A stretch of 64,000 nucleotides of DNA from Mycobacterium sp. 1274761.0 (GCF_001668615.1 NZ_LZMC01000089.1:35011-99010), one strand, 5' to 3'; shown: positions 25,579 through 34,314, numbered from the stretch's first letter. The notes: generated from the sequence alone by a model not told the origin. Translations and numbers: made by a program.

Positions 25579-26028
25579 GTGAAGTGGAGTTTCGCCCAAA
25601 TCGGCGTGCTGATCATCGCCGCGTTCCACGTCATTCAGGCGGTCGTCGGTCTCATCATGGAACCCAGCTTTGCGACGGGCCCCGGCGCGCCGACCGTTCA
25701 ACTGCTGGGGATGGACTACAACGGGTGGCACGCGGTCGCGGGCCTCGCTTTGTTCGCCCCCGGCTTCGTCTTTGCACTGCGCAAGTCCTGGTCGGTGCTG
25801 TACCTGCTCATCGGCGCGGTGGCGGGAGCGCTGCCCGGTGTCTGGGCACTCTTTTCCCACCAGGTCGCCTACGTGTTCACGTTTCCCAACAACACCGTCG
25901 ATGCGGTGGTGCACTTCGTGACCGCCGCCGTGATGATAGCCGTCGCCGTGATCCAGATCCGGATCGACGGCGGCTGGCGGAACTCGCTTGCCGACCTGCA
26001 CACGCCCTCGACCCGAAACGCCCGATAG
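25579..26028 (+). CDS. DUF4383-like four-helix membrane protein
   Basis: A 149-residue integral membrane protein with four predicted transmembrane helices: IGVLIIAAFHVIQAVVGLI, an internal WHAVAGLALFAPGFVF, LYLLIGAVAGALPGVWALF and VHFVTAAVMIAVAVIQI. The NGWHA and HFV motifs resemble DUF4383 proteins. The GTG start was chosen over ATG 25546 because GGAGG lies 6 nt upstream and the -10 box is too close to the ATG. Role unknown; it may be controlled through the palindrome at its promoter. Confidence 0.75.
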   Translation: MKWSFAQIGVLIIAAFHVIQAVVGLIMEPSFATGPGAPTVQLLGMDYNGWHAVAGLALFAPGFVFALRKSWSVLYLLIGAVAGALPGVWALFSHQVAYVFTFPNNTVDAVVHFVTAAVMIAVAVIQIRIDGGWRNSLADLHTPSTRNAR

Positions 26029-26032
26029 CCTC

Positions 26033-26689
26033 TCAGCTCACGCGACGGCGCGCGTATGCCTTGAGTTCCGACGAGAGCGCCTCGACGTCCAACAACTGCG
26101 GCAGCAGCGTCGGATCGGACATCCTGGCGCGGAACACGAGATCGATCGTCACGTCGTGATCGGGCCGGTAGTCGACGATGATCGCGTCACCGGCGCGCAC
26201 CGTGCCCGGCGAGATGACGCGAAAGTAGGCGCCGGGTTTCCCGGCGTCGGTAAACGTTTTGATCCAATTCCTCAGCTGCAAGAACGCCGAGAAGGTGCGA
26301 CATGGGGTGCGCGGCGCGGACACCTCGAGGACGAGCCCGTCGTCGCCGACGCGCCAGCGTTCGCCGATGCGCGCGCCAGTGACGTCGATGCCGGTCGTGG
26401 TGAGGTTCTCGCCGAACATGCCGTTGATCAGCGGACGGTCCAGCCGGGTTTCCCACTCGTCCAGGTCTTCTCGCGCGTAGGCGTACACCGCTTGGTCGTC
26501 GCCGCCGTGCAGTTTGGGGTTGCCGATCGTGTCGCCGACCAGGCCGCTGCCCAGACCGCCGCGCATCGGTCCCGGCGGCCGCACCAGCACGGGTTCCTGT
26601 GTCGCCAATTTGTCGATGCCCGTGGAGCGCGACGGCTTGTCGGGGTTCTCCCGGACTCGTGCGATGTTGACCGACAACACATGTGCCAC
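26033..26689 (-). CDS. MOSC domain protein (YiiM-like)
   Basis: A 218-residue MOSC-domain protein, the fold shared with the molybdenum-cofactor sulfurase C terminus. The conserved Cys is C130 in APRTPCRTF. GDTIGNPKLHGGDDQAVYAY near residue 52 and MFGENLTTTG near 91 are family signatures of the YiiM/6-N-hydroxylaminopurine-resistance branch. It probably carries or uses a molybdenum-cofactor-linked reduction. The GTG start 26689 gives the usual N terminus AHVLSVNIA; the frame is open 54 nt upstream. Confidence 0.85.
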   Translation of the reverse strand: MAHVLSVNIARVRENPDKPSRSTGIDKLATQEPVLVRPPGPMRGGLGSGLVGDTIGNPKLHGGDDQAVYAYAREDLDEWETRLDRPLINGMFGENLTTTGIDVTGARIGERWRVGDDGLVLEVSAPRTPCRTFSAFLQLRNWIKTFTDAGKPGAYFRVISPGTVRAGDAIIVDYRPDHDVTIDLVFRARMSDPTLLPQLLDVEALSSELKAYARRRVS

Positions 26690-26801
26690 CGGCACAGCGT
26701 ATGGGGCCCATCTGCGAGGCCGCAGTCCGGCCACCGCCGGCATTTGAATCTGCGGTGGCGGAAAGGTTGGTTCCTCCAGCGGTCACGGGCATCGTCGGGC
26801 C

Positions 26802-27275
26802 ATGACGACCACTGCCGAACCCCGTGCCGCGCTCACCCCCACCCGCATCTCGCGCCTTGACGTGCCAGAGGTCGAGGACCTCCAGAACGGCGGGCTCACG
26901 GCGCGTGAACGCGAAGTGATCGCGACAGTCGTCTCGGGTGAAAACCGTTGCGCCCACTGCCATACCAACCACGCCAACAAGCTCGGCAAAGTCGCGGGGG
27001 ATTGGTCGTTCGGCCAGCGGGTGGCCATCGATCACCACCAGGTCGCCGAACTGACCGAGCGCGAACACGCACTGGCCGATCTCGCCGTGGCCGTCAACAA
27101 CGATCCGCAGTCCATTCGCGACGGTGATTTCGACCGGTTACGCCAACTCAGGCTCGATGACCACCTAATCCTGGAGGCGATCTCGATCGCGGCCTTCATC
27201 GGCGCGACCAACCGGATCGGCATCGCCCTGGCGGTGCCGCCCAATCCTGAATACACCGGCGTCCCGCAGTACTGA
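26802..27275 (+). CDS. AhpD-like / carboxymuconolactone-decarboxylase-family peroxidase-related protein
   Basis: A 157-residue protein with the AhpD core. The redox motif is ENRCAHCHTNHANKLGK (Cys50 and Cys53 plus the proton-relay His), followed by the helix pair ending FIGATNRIGIALAVPPN. This is the uncharacterised peroxidase-related group. It likely performs thiol-based peroxide or disulfide chemistry. It is divergent from the MOSC gene with a 112-nt gap. No clear ribosome site is seen. Confidence 0.82.
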   Translation: MTTTAEPRAALTPTRISRLDVPEVEDLQNGGLTAREREVIATVVSGENRCAHCHTNHANKLGKVAGDWSFGQRVAIDHHQVAELTEREHALADLAVAVNNDPQSIRDGDFDRLRQLRLDDHLILEAISIAAFIGATNRIGIALAVPPNPEYTGVPQY

Positions 27276-27348
27276 GCGCGGCCCACCCGCGGCACAAACG
27301 GCGCTCCTCGCGTGTTGCGATGGAGACCGGTGACGCGAGGAGGCGCGA

Positions 27349-28230
27349 GTGAAGATCCGTTTCGGTGTCGGCCTTGGCCCGAGTCCGGGCCCCGATCGGC
27401 TGGTTGATGTCGTCGATCAGCTCGAGACAGCGGGCGTGGACTCGCTGTGGTTTTCCGAGCTGGTGTATTCGCCTCTGGTCGACCCGTTCGTAGGGATGGC
27501 GGTCGCGCTCGCGCGGACCACGCGGCTCAAGGTGGGCACCTCGGTGGCGGTACTACCGGGCCGACATCCTGTGCTGGTGGCCAAACAACTGGCGTCGCTG
27601 GCGGCTATCGCACCCAAACGGGTGCTGCCCGTCTTCGGTCTGCGCTCGGCGCTTCCGGTCGAGCGCGATCTGTTCATGGTGCCCGACGGTAAGCGCGCGG
27701 CCGTCTTCGACGAGTCACTGCGGTTGTTGAGCACGGTGTTGCGCGAGGACGACGTGACGTTCCGCGGTGAATACTTCACCGTCCGAGATGTCCGGGTGCT
27801 CCCGAAACCGGATCCGCCGCTTGATATCTGGATCGGCGGGGCCACCGCGGCGGCGTTCCACCGTATCGGTGCACTGGGCGACGGCTGGTTGGGCAGCTTC
27901 CTGACTCCGGCCGAGGCGGGCCGAGCACGCCAGGCGATCATCGCAGCAGCCGAGGATGCCGGCCGCGACATCGAACCGGACCACTACGGCATCAATCTCG
28001 CCGTCGGCAACGGGGAGCTGCCTGCGCCGGTGCTCGCCGCGGTGCGCAAACGCCGCCCCGATCTAGATCCCGCCGAGCTGGTGGCTGCCGATTGGCCAAC
28101 CCTGCATCGACGGCTCGACGACTACATTGCGGCAGGGCTGACCAAGTTCGTCATCAGGCCGGCGGGAGAGATCGACAGCGCAAATTTCGTGGAAACGTTC
28201 GCGGCCGAACTGCTGCCGCGGCAGACCTAG
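27349..28230 (+). CDS. LLM-class (luciferase-like) F420/flavin-dependent oxidoreductase
   Basis: A 293-residue TIM-barrel oxidoreductase of the luciferase-like monooxygenase superfamily. It begins KIRFGVGLGPSPGPD, has WFSELVYSPLVDP near residue 35, GTSVAVLPGRHPVLVAKQLASL around residue 64, and PPLDIWIGGATAAAFHRIG near 156. Most actinobacterial members of this group use coenzyme F420. Substrate unknown. The GTG start is preceded by AGGAGG. It ends 21 nt before hrpA. Confidence 0.85.
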   Translation: MKIRFGVGLGPSPGPDRLVDVVDQLETAGVDSLWFSELVYSPLVDPFVGMAVALARTTRLKVGTSVAVLPGRHPVLVAKQLASLAAIAPKRVLPVFGLRSALPVERDLFMVPDGKRAAVFDESLRLLSTVLREDDVTFRGEYFTVRDVRVLPKPDPPLDIWIGGATAAAFHRIGALGDGWLGSFLTPAEAGRARQAIIAAAEDAGRDIEPDHYGINLAVGNGELPAPVLAAVRKRRPDLDPAELVAADWPTLHRRLDDYIAAGLTKFVIRPAGEIDSANFVETFAAELLPRQT

Positions 28231-28238
28231 GCCGTCGC

Positions 28239-28244
28239 TATCGT
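28239..28244 (+). promoter_or_regulatory. -10 box (TATCGT) for hrpA
   Basis: TATCGT precedes GTG 28252 by 7 nt, giving a leaderless start although the gap to the previous gene is only 21 nt. Confidence 0.5.
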
Positions 28245-28251
28245 TGCCGGA

Positions 28252-31200
28252 GTGGCCGAACCATCCGTCGCGGAGTTGCGGAGCCGCCTCGACGGGCTGG
28301 CCATCCGCGACGCCGCTCGGCTGCGCAGACGTTTGAAGAACCTGCGCGGTGCGAGCCCCGACAAGCTAGGCCAGCTTTCCGAGCAGATCACTCGCGCCGA
28401 GGCGCTGGTCGCCACCCGGCAGGCCGCGCTGCCCACGATCACGTATCCGGACCTGCCGGTCAGCTCGCGACGCGACGAGATCGCCGCGGCGATCCAGGCG
28501 CACCAGGTTGTCGTGGTGGCCGGCGAAACCGGGTCAGGCAAGACCACCCAGCTGCCCAAGATCTGTCTAGACCTCGGCCGCGGCATCCGCGGCACCATCG
28601 GCCACACCCAACCGCGGCGGCTCGCCGCCCGCACGGTCGCGCAGCGCATCGCCGACGAGCTGAGCACCCCGCTGGGCGATGTGATCGGCTACTCGGTGCG
28701 GTTCACCGACCAGGTCAGCGACCGCACGCTGGTCAAGCTGATGACCGACGGCATCCTGCTCGCTGAGATCCAGCGCGACCGGCGGCTGCTGCGCTACGAC
28801 ACGCTCATCATCGACGAGGCGCACGAGCGCAGCCTCAACATCGACTTTCTTCTCGGTTACCTGCGCGAATTGTTGCCCCGCCGACCCGATCTCAAGGTGA
28901 TCGTCACCTCGGCGACGATCGAGCCGGAGCGTTTCGCCGCGCACTTCGGCGGTGCCGAAAGTGGATCCAGCGGCGGTGCGCCGATCGTCGAAGTGTCCGG
29001 CCGCACGTATCCCGTCGAAATCCGTTACCGCCCTTTGGAAGTCCCGGTCGTGTCCTCAGACGAGGACGACCCCGATGATCCTGACCACGAAGTCGTGCGT
29101 ACCGAGGTGCGCGACCAGACGGAAGCCATCGTCGGGGCCATCGACGAGCTCGCCTCAGAGCCGCCCGGCGACGTCCTGGTGTTCTTGTCCGGCGAGCGCG
29201 AAATCCGCGATACTGCGGAGGCTTTGCGTGCCGTCGTCGACGAGCTCACTGAGGTGCTGCCGCTATACGCGCGGCTGCCGACCGCCGAACAACAGCGGGT
29301 TTTCACACCGCACCGGACCCGTCGCCGGATCGTGCTCGCCACCAATGTCGCCGAGACGTCGCTGACCGTGCCGGGCATCCGCTACGTCGTCGACCCGGGC
29401 ACCGCACGCATCTCGCGCTACAGCCGCAGGACGAAGGTTCAACGGCTTCCGATCGAACCGATCTCGCAGGCGTCAGCGGCGCAGCGGGCGGGCCGCTCGG
29501 GACGTGTCGCGCCGGGTGTGTGCATCCGCCTCTATTCCGAGGAGGATTTCGCGTCGCGGCCTCGTTATACCGATCCCGAGATCCTGCGGACGAACCTCGC
29601 CGCGGTGATCCTGCAGATGGCCGCTCTTCACCTCGGGGACATGGAGAGCTTTCCGTTTCTCGACCCACCCGATCGGCGCAGCGTCCGCGACGGTGTGCAG
29701 CTGTTGCAGGAACTGGGCGCTTTCGACGACAAGGGCGCGATCACACCCGTCGGCCGCCGGCTCGCACAACTACCCATCGATCCGCGGTTGGCCCGAATGA
29801 TCCTGCAGGCCGACGCCGAAGGGTGCGTCCGCGAGGCGCTGGTGCTGGCGGCCGCGCTCGCGATTCCGGACCCACGTGAACGCCCGGCCGACAAGGAGGA
29901 AGCCGCCCGGCAGAAGCACGCCCGATTCGCCGATGAACACTCCGATTTCATCTCCTACCTCAACCTGTGGCGCTACCTACGAGAGCAGCGGAAGGAGCGG
30001 TCCGGCAACTCGTTTCGCCGCATGTGCCGTGACGAGTTCCTGCATTACCTCCGCATTCGGGAGTGGCAGGACCTCTCCGGGCAGCTGCGCAGCATCACCC
30101 GCGACATGGGAATCCGGGAGCAAGATGCTGCTGCCGACCCCGCGCGGGTTCACGCCGCGGTGACCGCGGGCTTCTTGTCGCATATCGGTCTGCGAGAAGG
30201 TGATTCGCGCGAGTTCCAGGGCGCACGCAATGCTCGCTTCGTGCTGGCGCCAGGGTCGGCACTCACCAAACGGCCGCCCCGCTGGGTGGTCGTCGCCGAT
30301 CTGGTCGAGACCAGCCGGTTGTTCGGCCGCACCGCCGCACGCATTCAGCCCGAGGACGTCGAACGCGTCGCGGCCCATGTGGTCCAGCGCAGCTACAGCG
30401 AGCCCCACTGGGACGCCCAGCGCGGGGCGGTGATGGCCTTCGAGCGGGTCACGCTGTATGGCCTTCCGTTGGTGACGCGCCGCAGAGTGAACTACGGTCC
30501 GATCGACCCGCCACTGGCCCGCGAGCTGTTCATTCGCCACGCCCTCGTCGAAGGGGAGTGGGAGACGCGTCACCACTTCTTCCGCGACAACGCGCGGCTA
30601 CGCGCCGAGTTGGAGGAACTGGAAGAGCGGGCCCGGCGGCGCGATCTACTCGTGGGCGACGACGAAATCTACGCGTTCTACGATGCCCGCGTTCCCGCCG
30701 CTGTGGTCTCCGCGCGCCACTTCGACGCGTGGTGGAAGAAGCAGCGCCACACGACACCTGACCTGCTGACGTTCACCCGTGATGACCTGCTCCGCGCCGA
30801 CGACACTTCCAGCGCCGGGCGCCCCGACGCCTGGCAGGCCGGCGATGTCACGTTGCCGCTGACGTATCGGTTCGAACCCGGCGCCGCCGACGACGGCGTG
30901 ACGGTACACGTCCCCATCGACGTGCTGGCGCGCCTCGGCGGCGACGAGTTCGCGTGGCAGGTGCCGGCGCTGAGGCAGGAGCTCCTCACCGAGCTCATCC
31001 GCTCACTGCCGAAGGACTTGCGCCGCAACTTCGTCCCCGCTCCCGACACCGCCCGCGCGGTGATGGCCGCGATCAACCCCGCCGACGAGCCGCTGCTGGA
31101 CGCCCTCCAGCGCGAATTGCGCCGCCGCACCGGCGTTCTTGTGCCCATCGACGCCTTCGACCTGGACAAGCTGCCCGCCCATTTGCGGGTGACGTTCTCG

Positions 31201-32184
31201 GTCGAGTCTGCCGACGGCACCGAGGTCGCCAAGGGCAAGGATCTGGCCGCGCTGCAGGAGCGGCTGGCCGGCTCGGCCCAGTCGGCGGTCGCCAGCGCCG
31301 TCGGCGGTGAACTCGAACGCGCGGGACTGCGCGGCTGGCCCGACGGTGTCGACGAGCTTCCGCGCAGCATCGAACGCACGGTGGGCGGTCGCACGGTCCG
31401 GGGCTTTCCCGCGTTCGTCGACGCAACCGCCGCGGTGGATCTGCGTGTGTTCGCAACCGCGGCGGAGCAGCAGCGACACATGGGGCCGGGGACGCGACGC
31501 CTGGTGCGGCTGAGCGTCGCCTCGCCGATGAAATCTCTTGAACGACAGCTCGATCTGCGCACCCGTCTGACGCTCGGCGCGAACCCCGACGGGTCCCTGT
31601 CGGCACTGTTGGACGATTGCGCCGACGCCGCGGTCGATGCCCTGGTGCCCGCGCCGGCATGGACGGCGGCCGACTTCGCTGCGCTGCGAGACCGGGTGGC
31701 CAACGAATTGGTGCCGGCGAGCATAGACATCGTCGCAGGCGTCGCCAAGGTGCTGGCCGCCCAGCACGACGTGCAACTGCTGCTGCCCGCTCAGCCGCAG
31801 GCGGCCCAGGCCGAGGCGATCGAGGACATCCGCGCGCAGATGGACCGACTGCTGGCACCGGGATTCGTCACCACGACAGGGCGAGCCCGGCTCGCCGACC
31901 TCGTCCGCTATCTGACCGCGATCCGCCGCCGCCTCGAGCGGCTGCCGCATGGTGTCGAGGCCGACCGCCAGCGCATGCGGCAGGTGCACGCCGTCGAGGA
32001 CGCCTACGACGACGTGGTGCAGGCGCTGCCCGTGGCGCGGCAGGAGTCCCCCGAGGTGCGCGACATCGCATGGCAGATCGAGGAGTTGCGGGTGAGCCTA
32101 TGGGCCCAGCAGCTCGGCACGCCGCGCCCGGTCAGCGAGCAGCGGATCTACCGGGCGATCGACGCCGTGGCGGGCGGCGCCTGA
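28252..32184 (+). CDS. hrpA: DEAH-box ATP-dependent RNA helicase HrpA
   Basis: A 1310-residue HrpA helicase, the usual length for the family. Domains in order: RecA1 with Walker A GETGSGKT (91-98), DEAH (188-191) and SAT; RecA2 with QRAGRSGRVAPG near residue 408; then winged-helix, ratchet, OB-fold and the long HrpA-specific C-terminal region. It unwinds RNA and has been linked to rescue of stalled ribosomes and mRNA processing in bacteria (family knowledge). Leaderless GTG start. The gene ends 110 nt before a small secreted protein gene. Confidence 0.95.
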   Translation: MAEPSVAELRSRLDGLAIRDAARLRRRLKNLRGASPDKLGQLSEQITRAEALVATRQAALPTITYPDLPVSSRRDEIAAAIQAHQVVVVAGETGSGKTTQLPKICLDLGRGIRGTIGHTQPRRLAARTVAQRIADELSTPLGDVIGYSVRFTDQVSDRTLVKLMTDGILLAEIQRDRRLLRYDTLIIDEAHERSLNIDFLLGYLRELLPRRPDLKVIVTSATIEPERFAAHFGGAESGSSGGAPIVEVSGRTYPVEIRYRPLEVPVVSSDEDDPDDPDHEVVRTEVRDQTEAIVGAIDELASEPPGDVLVFLSGEREIRDTAEALRAVVDELTEVLPLYARLPTAEQQRVFTPHRTRRRIVLATNVAETSLTVPGIRYVVDPGTARISRYSRRTKVQRLPIEPISQASAAQRAGRSGRVAPGVCIRLYSEEDFASRPRYTDPEILRTNLAAVILQMAALHLGDMESFPFLDPPDRRSVRDGVQLLQELGAFDDKGAITPVGRRLAQLPIDPRLARMILQADAEGCVREALVLAAALAIPDPRERPADKEEAARQKHARFADEHSDFISYLNLWRYLREQRKERSGNSFRRMCRDEFLHYLRIREWQDLSGQLRSITRDMGIREQDAAADPARVHAAVTAGFLSHIGLREGDSREFQGARNARFVLAPGSALTKRPPRWVVVADLVETSRLFGRTAARIQPEDVERVAAHVVQRSYSEPHWDAQRGAVMAFERVTLYGLPLVTRRRVNYGPIDPPLARELFIRHALVEGEWETRHHFFRDNARLRAELEELEERARRRDLLVGDDEIYAFYDARVPAAVVSARHFDAWWKKQRHTTPDLLTFTRDDLLRADDTSSAGRPDAWQAGDVTLPLTYRFEPGAADDGVTVHVPIDVLARLGGDEFAWQVPALRQELLTELIRSLPKDLRRNFVPAPDTARAVMAAINPADEPLLDALQRELRRRTGVLVPIDAFDLDKLPAHLRVTFSVESADGTEVAKGKDLAALQERLAGSAQSAVASAVGGELERAGLRGWPDGVDELPRSIERTVGGRTVRGFPAFVDATAAVDLRVFATAAEQQRHMGPGTRRLVRLSVASPMKSLERQLDLRTRLTLGANPDGSLSALLDDCADAAVDALVPAPAWTAADFAALRDRVANELVPASIDIVAGVAKVLAAQHDVQLLLPAQPQAAQAEAIEDIRAQMDRLLAPGFVTTTGRARLADLVRYLTAIRRRLERLPHGVEADRQRMRQVHAVEDAYDDVVQALPVARQESPEVRDIAWQIEELRVSLWAQQLGTPRPVSEQRIYRAIDAVAGGA

Positions 32185-32187
32185 TTC

Positions 32188-32220
32188 TTGGGATCGGTAG
32201 CGATCCCACGGCGCTGTACT
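32188..32220 (+). promoter_or_regulatory. Shared upstream element, copy 1 (14 bp + N10 + 9 bp)
   Basis: TTGGGATCGGTAGC, ten variable bases, then CGCTGTACT, 76 nt before ATG 32297. The same two blocks with the same 10-bp spacing recur at 33296-33328 before the paralogous secreted protein. In this copy GGGATCG-GTAG-CGATCCC also forms a 7-bp hairpin that could end hrpA transcription, but the hairpin is not conserved in copy 2. Confidence 0.6.
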
Positions 32221-32296
32221 AACCGCAACGTTCGTCACCCGACGAGCGATACGGCATACAGAGCATGAATTCGCCACGGCGAAGGGACCTCCACAC

Positions 32297-32710
32297 ATGA
32301 GCACCCATAAGCGCACACGGATTATTGCGGGGGCGCTGCTGTCGGCGGGCATCGCGCTCGGCGGGGCAGGACTTGCCGAGGGCACCGCGCAGGCGCTGCC
32401 GGGCGGATCGCTGCCACTCGGCTCGTGGCCCGGATGCCCCGAGAACAGCCCGGAGGGCCCCTGCACCTGGTGCCCCGGCGACCCACCGGTGGAGACCGGC
32501 AACAAGCGTGTCTACCCGGTGGTTTGGGATGAGAGCGTCTGCCACACCTACTGGTACGTCTACAGCGGCCAAGGCAACGTCGCCCACAACATCTTCGAGG
32601 GAGCCACGCCGCCGCCCCCGCCACCGCCGCCGCCGAACCTGACGCCGCCGCTTCCGCCGGGGTGGTGCTGGTCGCTGTTCATCCCGACGACCAGTTGCCC
32701 TAACGGGTGA
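32297..32710 (+). CDS. Small secreted Cys/Pro-rich protein (paralogue A)
   Basis: A 137-residue exported protein: signal peptide to about residue 34 (ending GTAQA/LPG), then a compact Cys-containing domain with GPCTWCPGDPPVE, DESVCHTYWYVYSGQGN and a C-terminal polyproline stretch followed by WCWSLFIPTTSC. It shares the CPGDP...W(D)...VCH.(W)Y layout with the protein at 33380-33829, so the two are paralogues. Probably secreted and disulfide-bonded; function unknown. AAGGGACC lies upstream of the ATG. Confidence 0.75.
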   Translation: MSTHKRTRIIAGALLSAGIALGGAGLAEGTAQALPGGSLPLGSWPGCPENSPEGPCTWCPGDPPVETGNKRVYPVVWDESVCHTYWYVYSGQGNVAHNIFEGATPPPPPPPPPNLTPPLPPGWCWSLFIPTTSCPNG

Positions 32711-32722
32711 GCGATCGCCCGT

Positions 32723-32728
32723 TACGAT
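32723..32728 (+). promoter_or_regulatory. -10 box (TACGAT) for the 32735 gene
   Basis: TACGAT precedes ATG 32735 by 6 nt with no ribosome site, indicating a leaderless start. Confidence 0.45.
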
Positions 32729-32734
32729 CACCGG

Positions 32735-33028
32735 ATGTTCCGCATCGATGGGATAGACGGCGAAAGCATTGTTGTCGACGGCAATTGGGTCGAGAAGCTG
32801 CGAGCGAACTCCTCGCGCGGGCGCAATCCCGCCGACAAGTACGCCGGCACGCAGATCGAGGAATTCAGCCGGCGCAAGAAACTGTTCGGCAGCGAGAAGG
32901 AGCAGCTGCTGCAGGTAATCGTCAACGTCGGCACGTTCTACTCGCTGAAGGTTCCCGCCGAGCGACGTGCTGAGGTAGATGCGCTGGTGGCCGAGCTGGA
33001 GAAGGCACGCGATCGCGCGTCGTCCTGA
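32735..33028 (+). CDS. Small cytosolic protein of unknown function
   Basis: A 97-residue protein, MFRIDGIDGESIVVDGNWVEKLR at the N terminus and a charged C-terminal helix (VPAERRAEVDALVAELEKARDRA). The pattern of short beta strands followed by one helix suggests a small PH-like fold, but I cannot assign it to a family. The leaderless start at ATG 32735 and clear codon bias support it being real. It lies between the two paralogous secreted-protein genes on the same strand. Confidence 0.65.
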   Translation: MFRIDGIDGESIVVDGNWVEKLRANSSRGRNPADKYAGTQIEEFSRRKKLFGSEKEQLLQVIVNVGTFYSLKVPAERRAEVDALVAELEKARDRASS

Positions 33029-33379
33029 GACTCGGCGTTGAGACTGCGTTGACGGCGGGCCTTACTCGTACTTCTTCGCCACCACGGCAGTCTCGATGCG
33101 GTGTCGTCAACAAAGACCTGGCCCGCTGATAGCCGCCTCGACGAGTGCGCATCCTGCACCATCGACATCACTCAATTATCTGCCGTCGACGGCACCGTCT
33201 TGCACTGGTTTCGCGGGCCCGCGACTGTGCGAAATCGCGGGGTTTTGCGGCCGCTGGCGTCCGAAACCGCACGGTCACCGGCGCGGGGACGGATATTGGG
33301 ATCGGTAGCAGGCCGTTGCCGCTGTACTTGGCTGCACCAGGCGATGCCGGCGAAGGCGGCGCCCAACGAAAGGAACCCA
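33029..33379. other. Intergenic region containing the second shared element
   Basis: This 351-bp stretch precedes the second secreted-protein gene. Apart from the repeated element at 33296-33328 I see no gene; the short frames on both strands lack family resemblance and ribosome sites. Confidence 0.4.
33296..33328 (+). promoter_or_regulatory. Shared upstream element, copy 2 (14 bp + N10 + 9 bp)
   Basis: TTGGGATCGGTAGC and CGCTGTACT are identical to copy 1 at 32188-32220 with the same spacing, while the 10 bp between differ. It ends 51 nt before ATG 33380. A promoter or activator site duplicated with the gene is likely. Confidence 0.6.
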
Positions 33380-33829
33380 ATGAACCGAATCTCGCGATTC
33401 GCAGCGTCGGTCGCCGTGTCCGGCGCCGTTGCGGTGACCGGCCTGACGCTGGGCGCGGGCACCTCGACCGCCGAGGGGCCCAGCTACAACGGCGGCAACT
33501 GCCCCGGCGGTATGACGTGCACGCACTGGTGCCCCGGAGATCCCGCGATCCCGGGCAGCCAGGTGCTCAGCTGGGACTGGAACGTCTGCCACGACTGGTA
33601 CTGGAACTCCTACGGCATCGTCGACGTCGCGACCAGCACGCTTTACTCGTGGTCGGGCGGCGCGCCACAACAGGTTGCGCCTCCGCCGCCGCCTGCGGGC
33701 CCTCCGCCGGCGCCGTTGACGAAGCCGCCGGGCACACCGTTCTGCAGCCCGCGCGGAGCGCTGATCATCATCCCGCCGATCTGCGATGAAATCGGCGTGG
33801 ATTGGCCGCCAGGGTCACTGAAGCGCTAG
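33380..33829 (+). CDS. Small secreted Cys/Pro-rich protein (paralogue B)
   Basis: A 149-residue exported protein with signal peptide MNRISRFAASVAVSGAVAVT followed by a Thr/Ser/Ala cleavage region. The mature part shows CPGGMTCTHWCPGDPAI, SWDWNVCHDWYWNSYG, a Pro-rich linker and a C-terminal FCSPRG...PPICDE segment. The CPGDP and VCH.(W)Y motifs match paralogue A, with higher Trp content here. AAAGGAAC is the ribosome site. Function unknown. Confidence 0.75.
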   Translation: MNRISRFAASVAVSGAVAVTGLTLGAGTSTAEGPSYNGGNCPGGMTCTHWCPGDPAIPGSQVLSWDWNVCHDWYWNSYGIVDVATSTLYSWSGGAPQQVAPPPPPAGPPPAPLTKPPGTPFCSPRGALIIIPPICDEIGVDWPPGSLKR

Positions 33830-33836
33830 GGCGAGG

Positions 33837-33842
33837 TAGCGT
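33837..33842 (+). promoter_or_regulatory. -10 box (TAGCGT) for the DUF1330-like gene
   Basis: TAGCGT is followed by CACGGCC (7 nt) and GTG 33850. Almost the same string (TAGCGT-GACGGCC-GTG) precedes the FKBP gene at 52069. Confidence 0.55.
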
Positions 33843-33849
33843 CACGGCC

Positions 33850-34173
33850 GTGGCCGTGTACGCGCTGAACCTGTTCGATGTCGCCGACCGTGACGAATAC
33901 CTGGCGTATTCGAAGCGCTCACCGGCGGAGGTGGCCAAGCATGGCGGCCGGGTGGTCGCGCTTGGCCGGTTCCGGGAGTCGGTGACCGGCGACATCGAAC
34001 CCCGCACGGTCCTGATCGTCGTCGAGTGGGAGTCCAAGGACGCCTTCCAAAGCTATTGCGACGACCCAGAACTGGCCGATCTGCACGCCCACCGCGAAAA
34101 CGGGACGTCGTCTTACGTATGGCACCTTTTCGACCGCCTGGACGATCTGCGGCCCCTGCTGAAAGCCCAGTAG
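33850..34173 (+). CDS. DUF1330 family dimeric alpha-beta barrel protein
   Basis: A 107-residue protein of the DUF1330 group: AVYALNLFDVADRDEYLAY at the N terminus, GRVVALGRF, VLIVVEWESKDAFQSYCDDP and a C-terminal region. These are ferredoxin-like dimeric barrels often next to oxidoreductases. GTG 33850 is chosen because of the leaderless promoter, which sits 7 nt upstream. It ends 222 nt before the GntR gene. Confidence 0.78.
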   Translation: MAVYALNLFDVADRDEYLAYSKRSPAEVAKHGGRVVALGRFRESVTGDIEPRTVLIVVEWESKDAFQSYCDDPELADLHAHRENGTSSYVWHLFDRLDDLRPLLKAQ

Positions 34174-34248
34174 AGGACCGTTTTTCGCTCACCACGATTG
34201 AAATGTCCCCACGGCCCGGTGGGTGGCGCAATCGCTTCGCCTCGCCGT

Positions 34249-34314
34249 AAAACCGCAGGTTTTCGCCCATAGCGACCGGCGCATTGGTCCCGGCCGGCGA
34301 TGTTCGCCGCCGGC
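34249..34314 (+). promoter_or_regulatory. Structured leader region upstream of the GntR operon
   Basis: Two perfect hairpin-forming repeats lie here: AAAACC-GCA-GGTTTT (34249-34263) and GCCGGCG-N8-CGCCGGC (34293-34314). They lie 80-150 nt before the GntR start. They may be operator half-sites, a transcription attenuator or a structured 5' leader. I cannot match them to a known riboswitch. Confidence 0.4.

Noticed and set aside
30678..31748. Long minus-strand frame opposite hrpA
   Set aside because: Low-complexity Ser/Arg/Ala-rich translation typical of antisense frames in GC-rich genes; hrpA covers the region.
32190..32207. GGGATCG-GTAG-CGATCCC as an intrinsic terminator of hrpA
   Set aside because: There is no T tract, and the same upstream block recurs at 33296 without the hairpin, so a promoter-type element explains it better. 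A dual role cannot be excluded.
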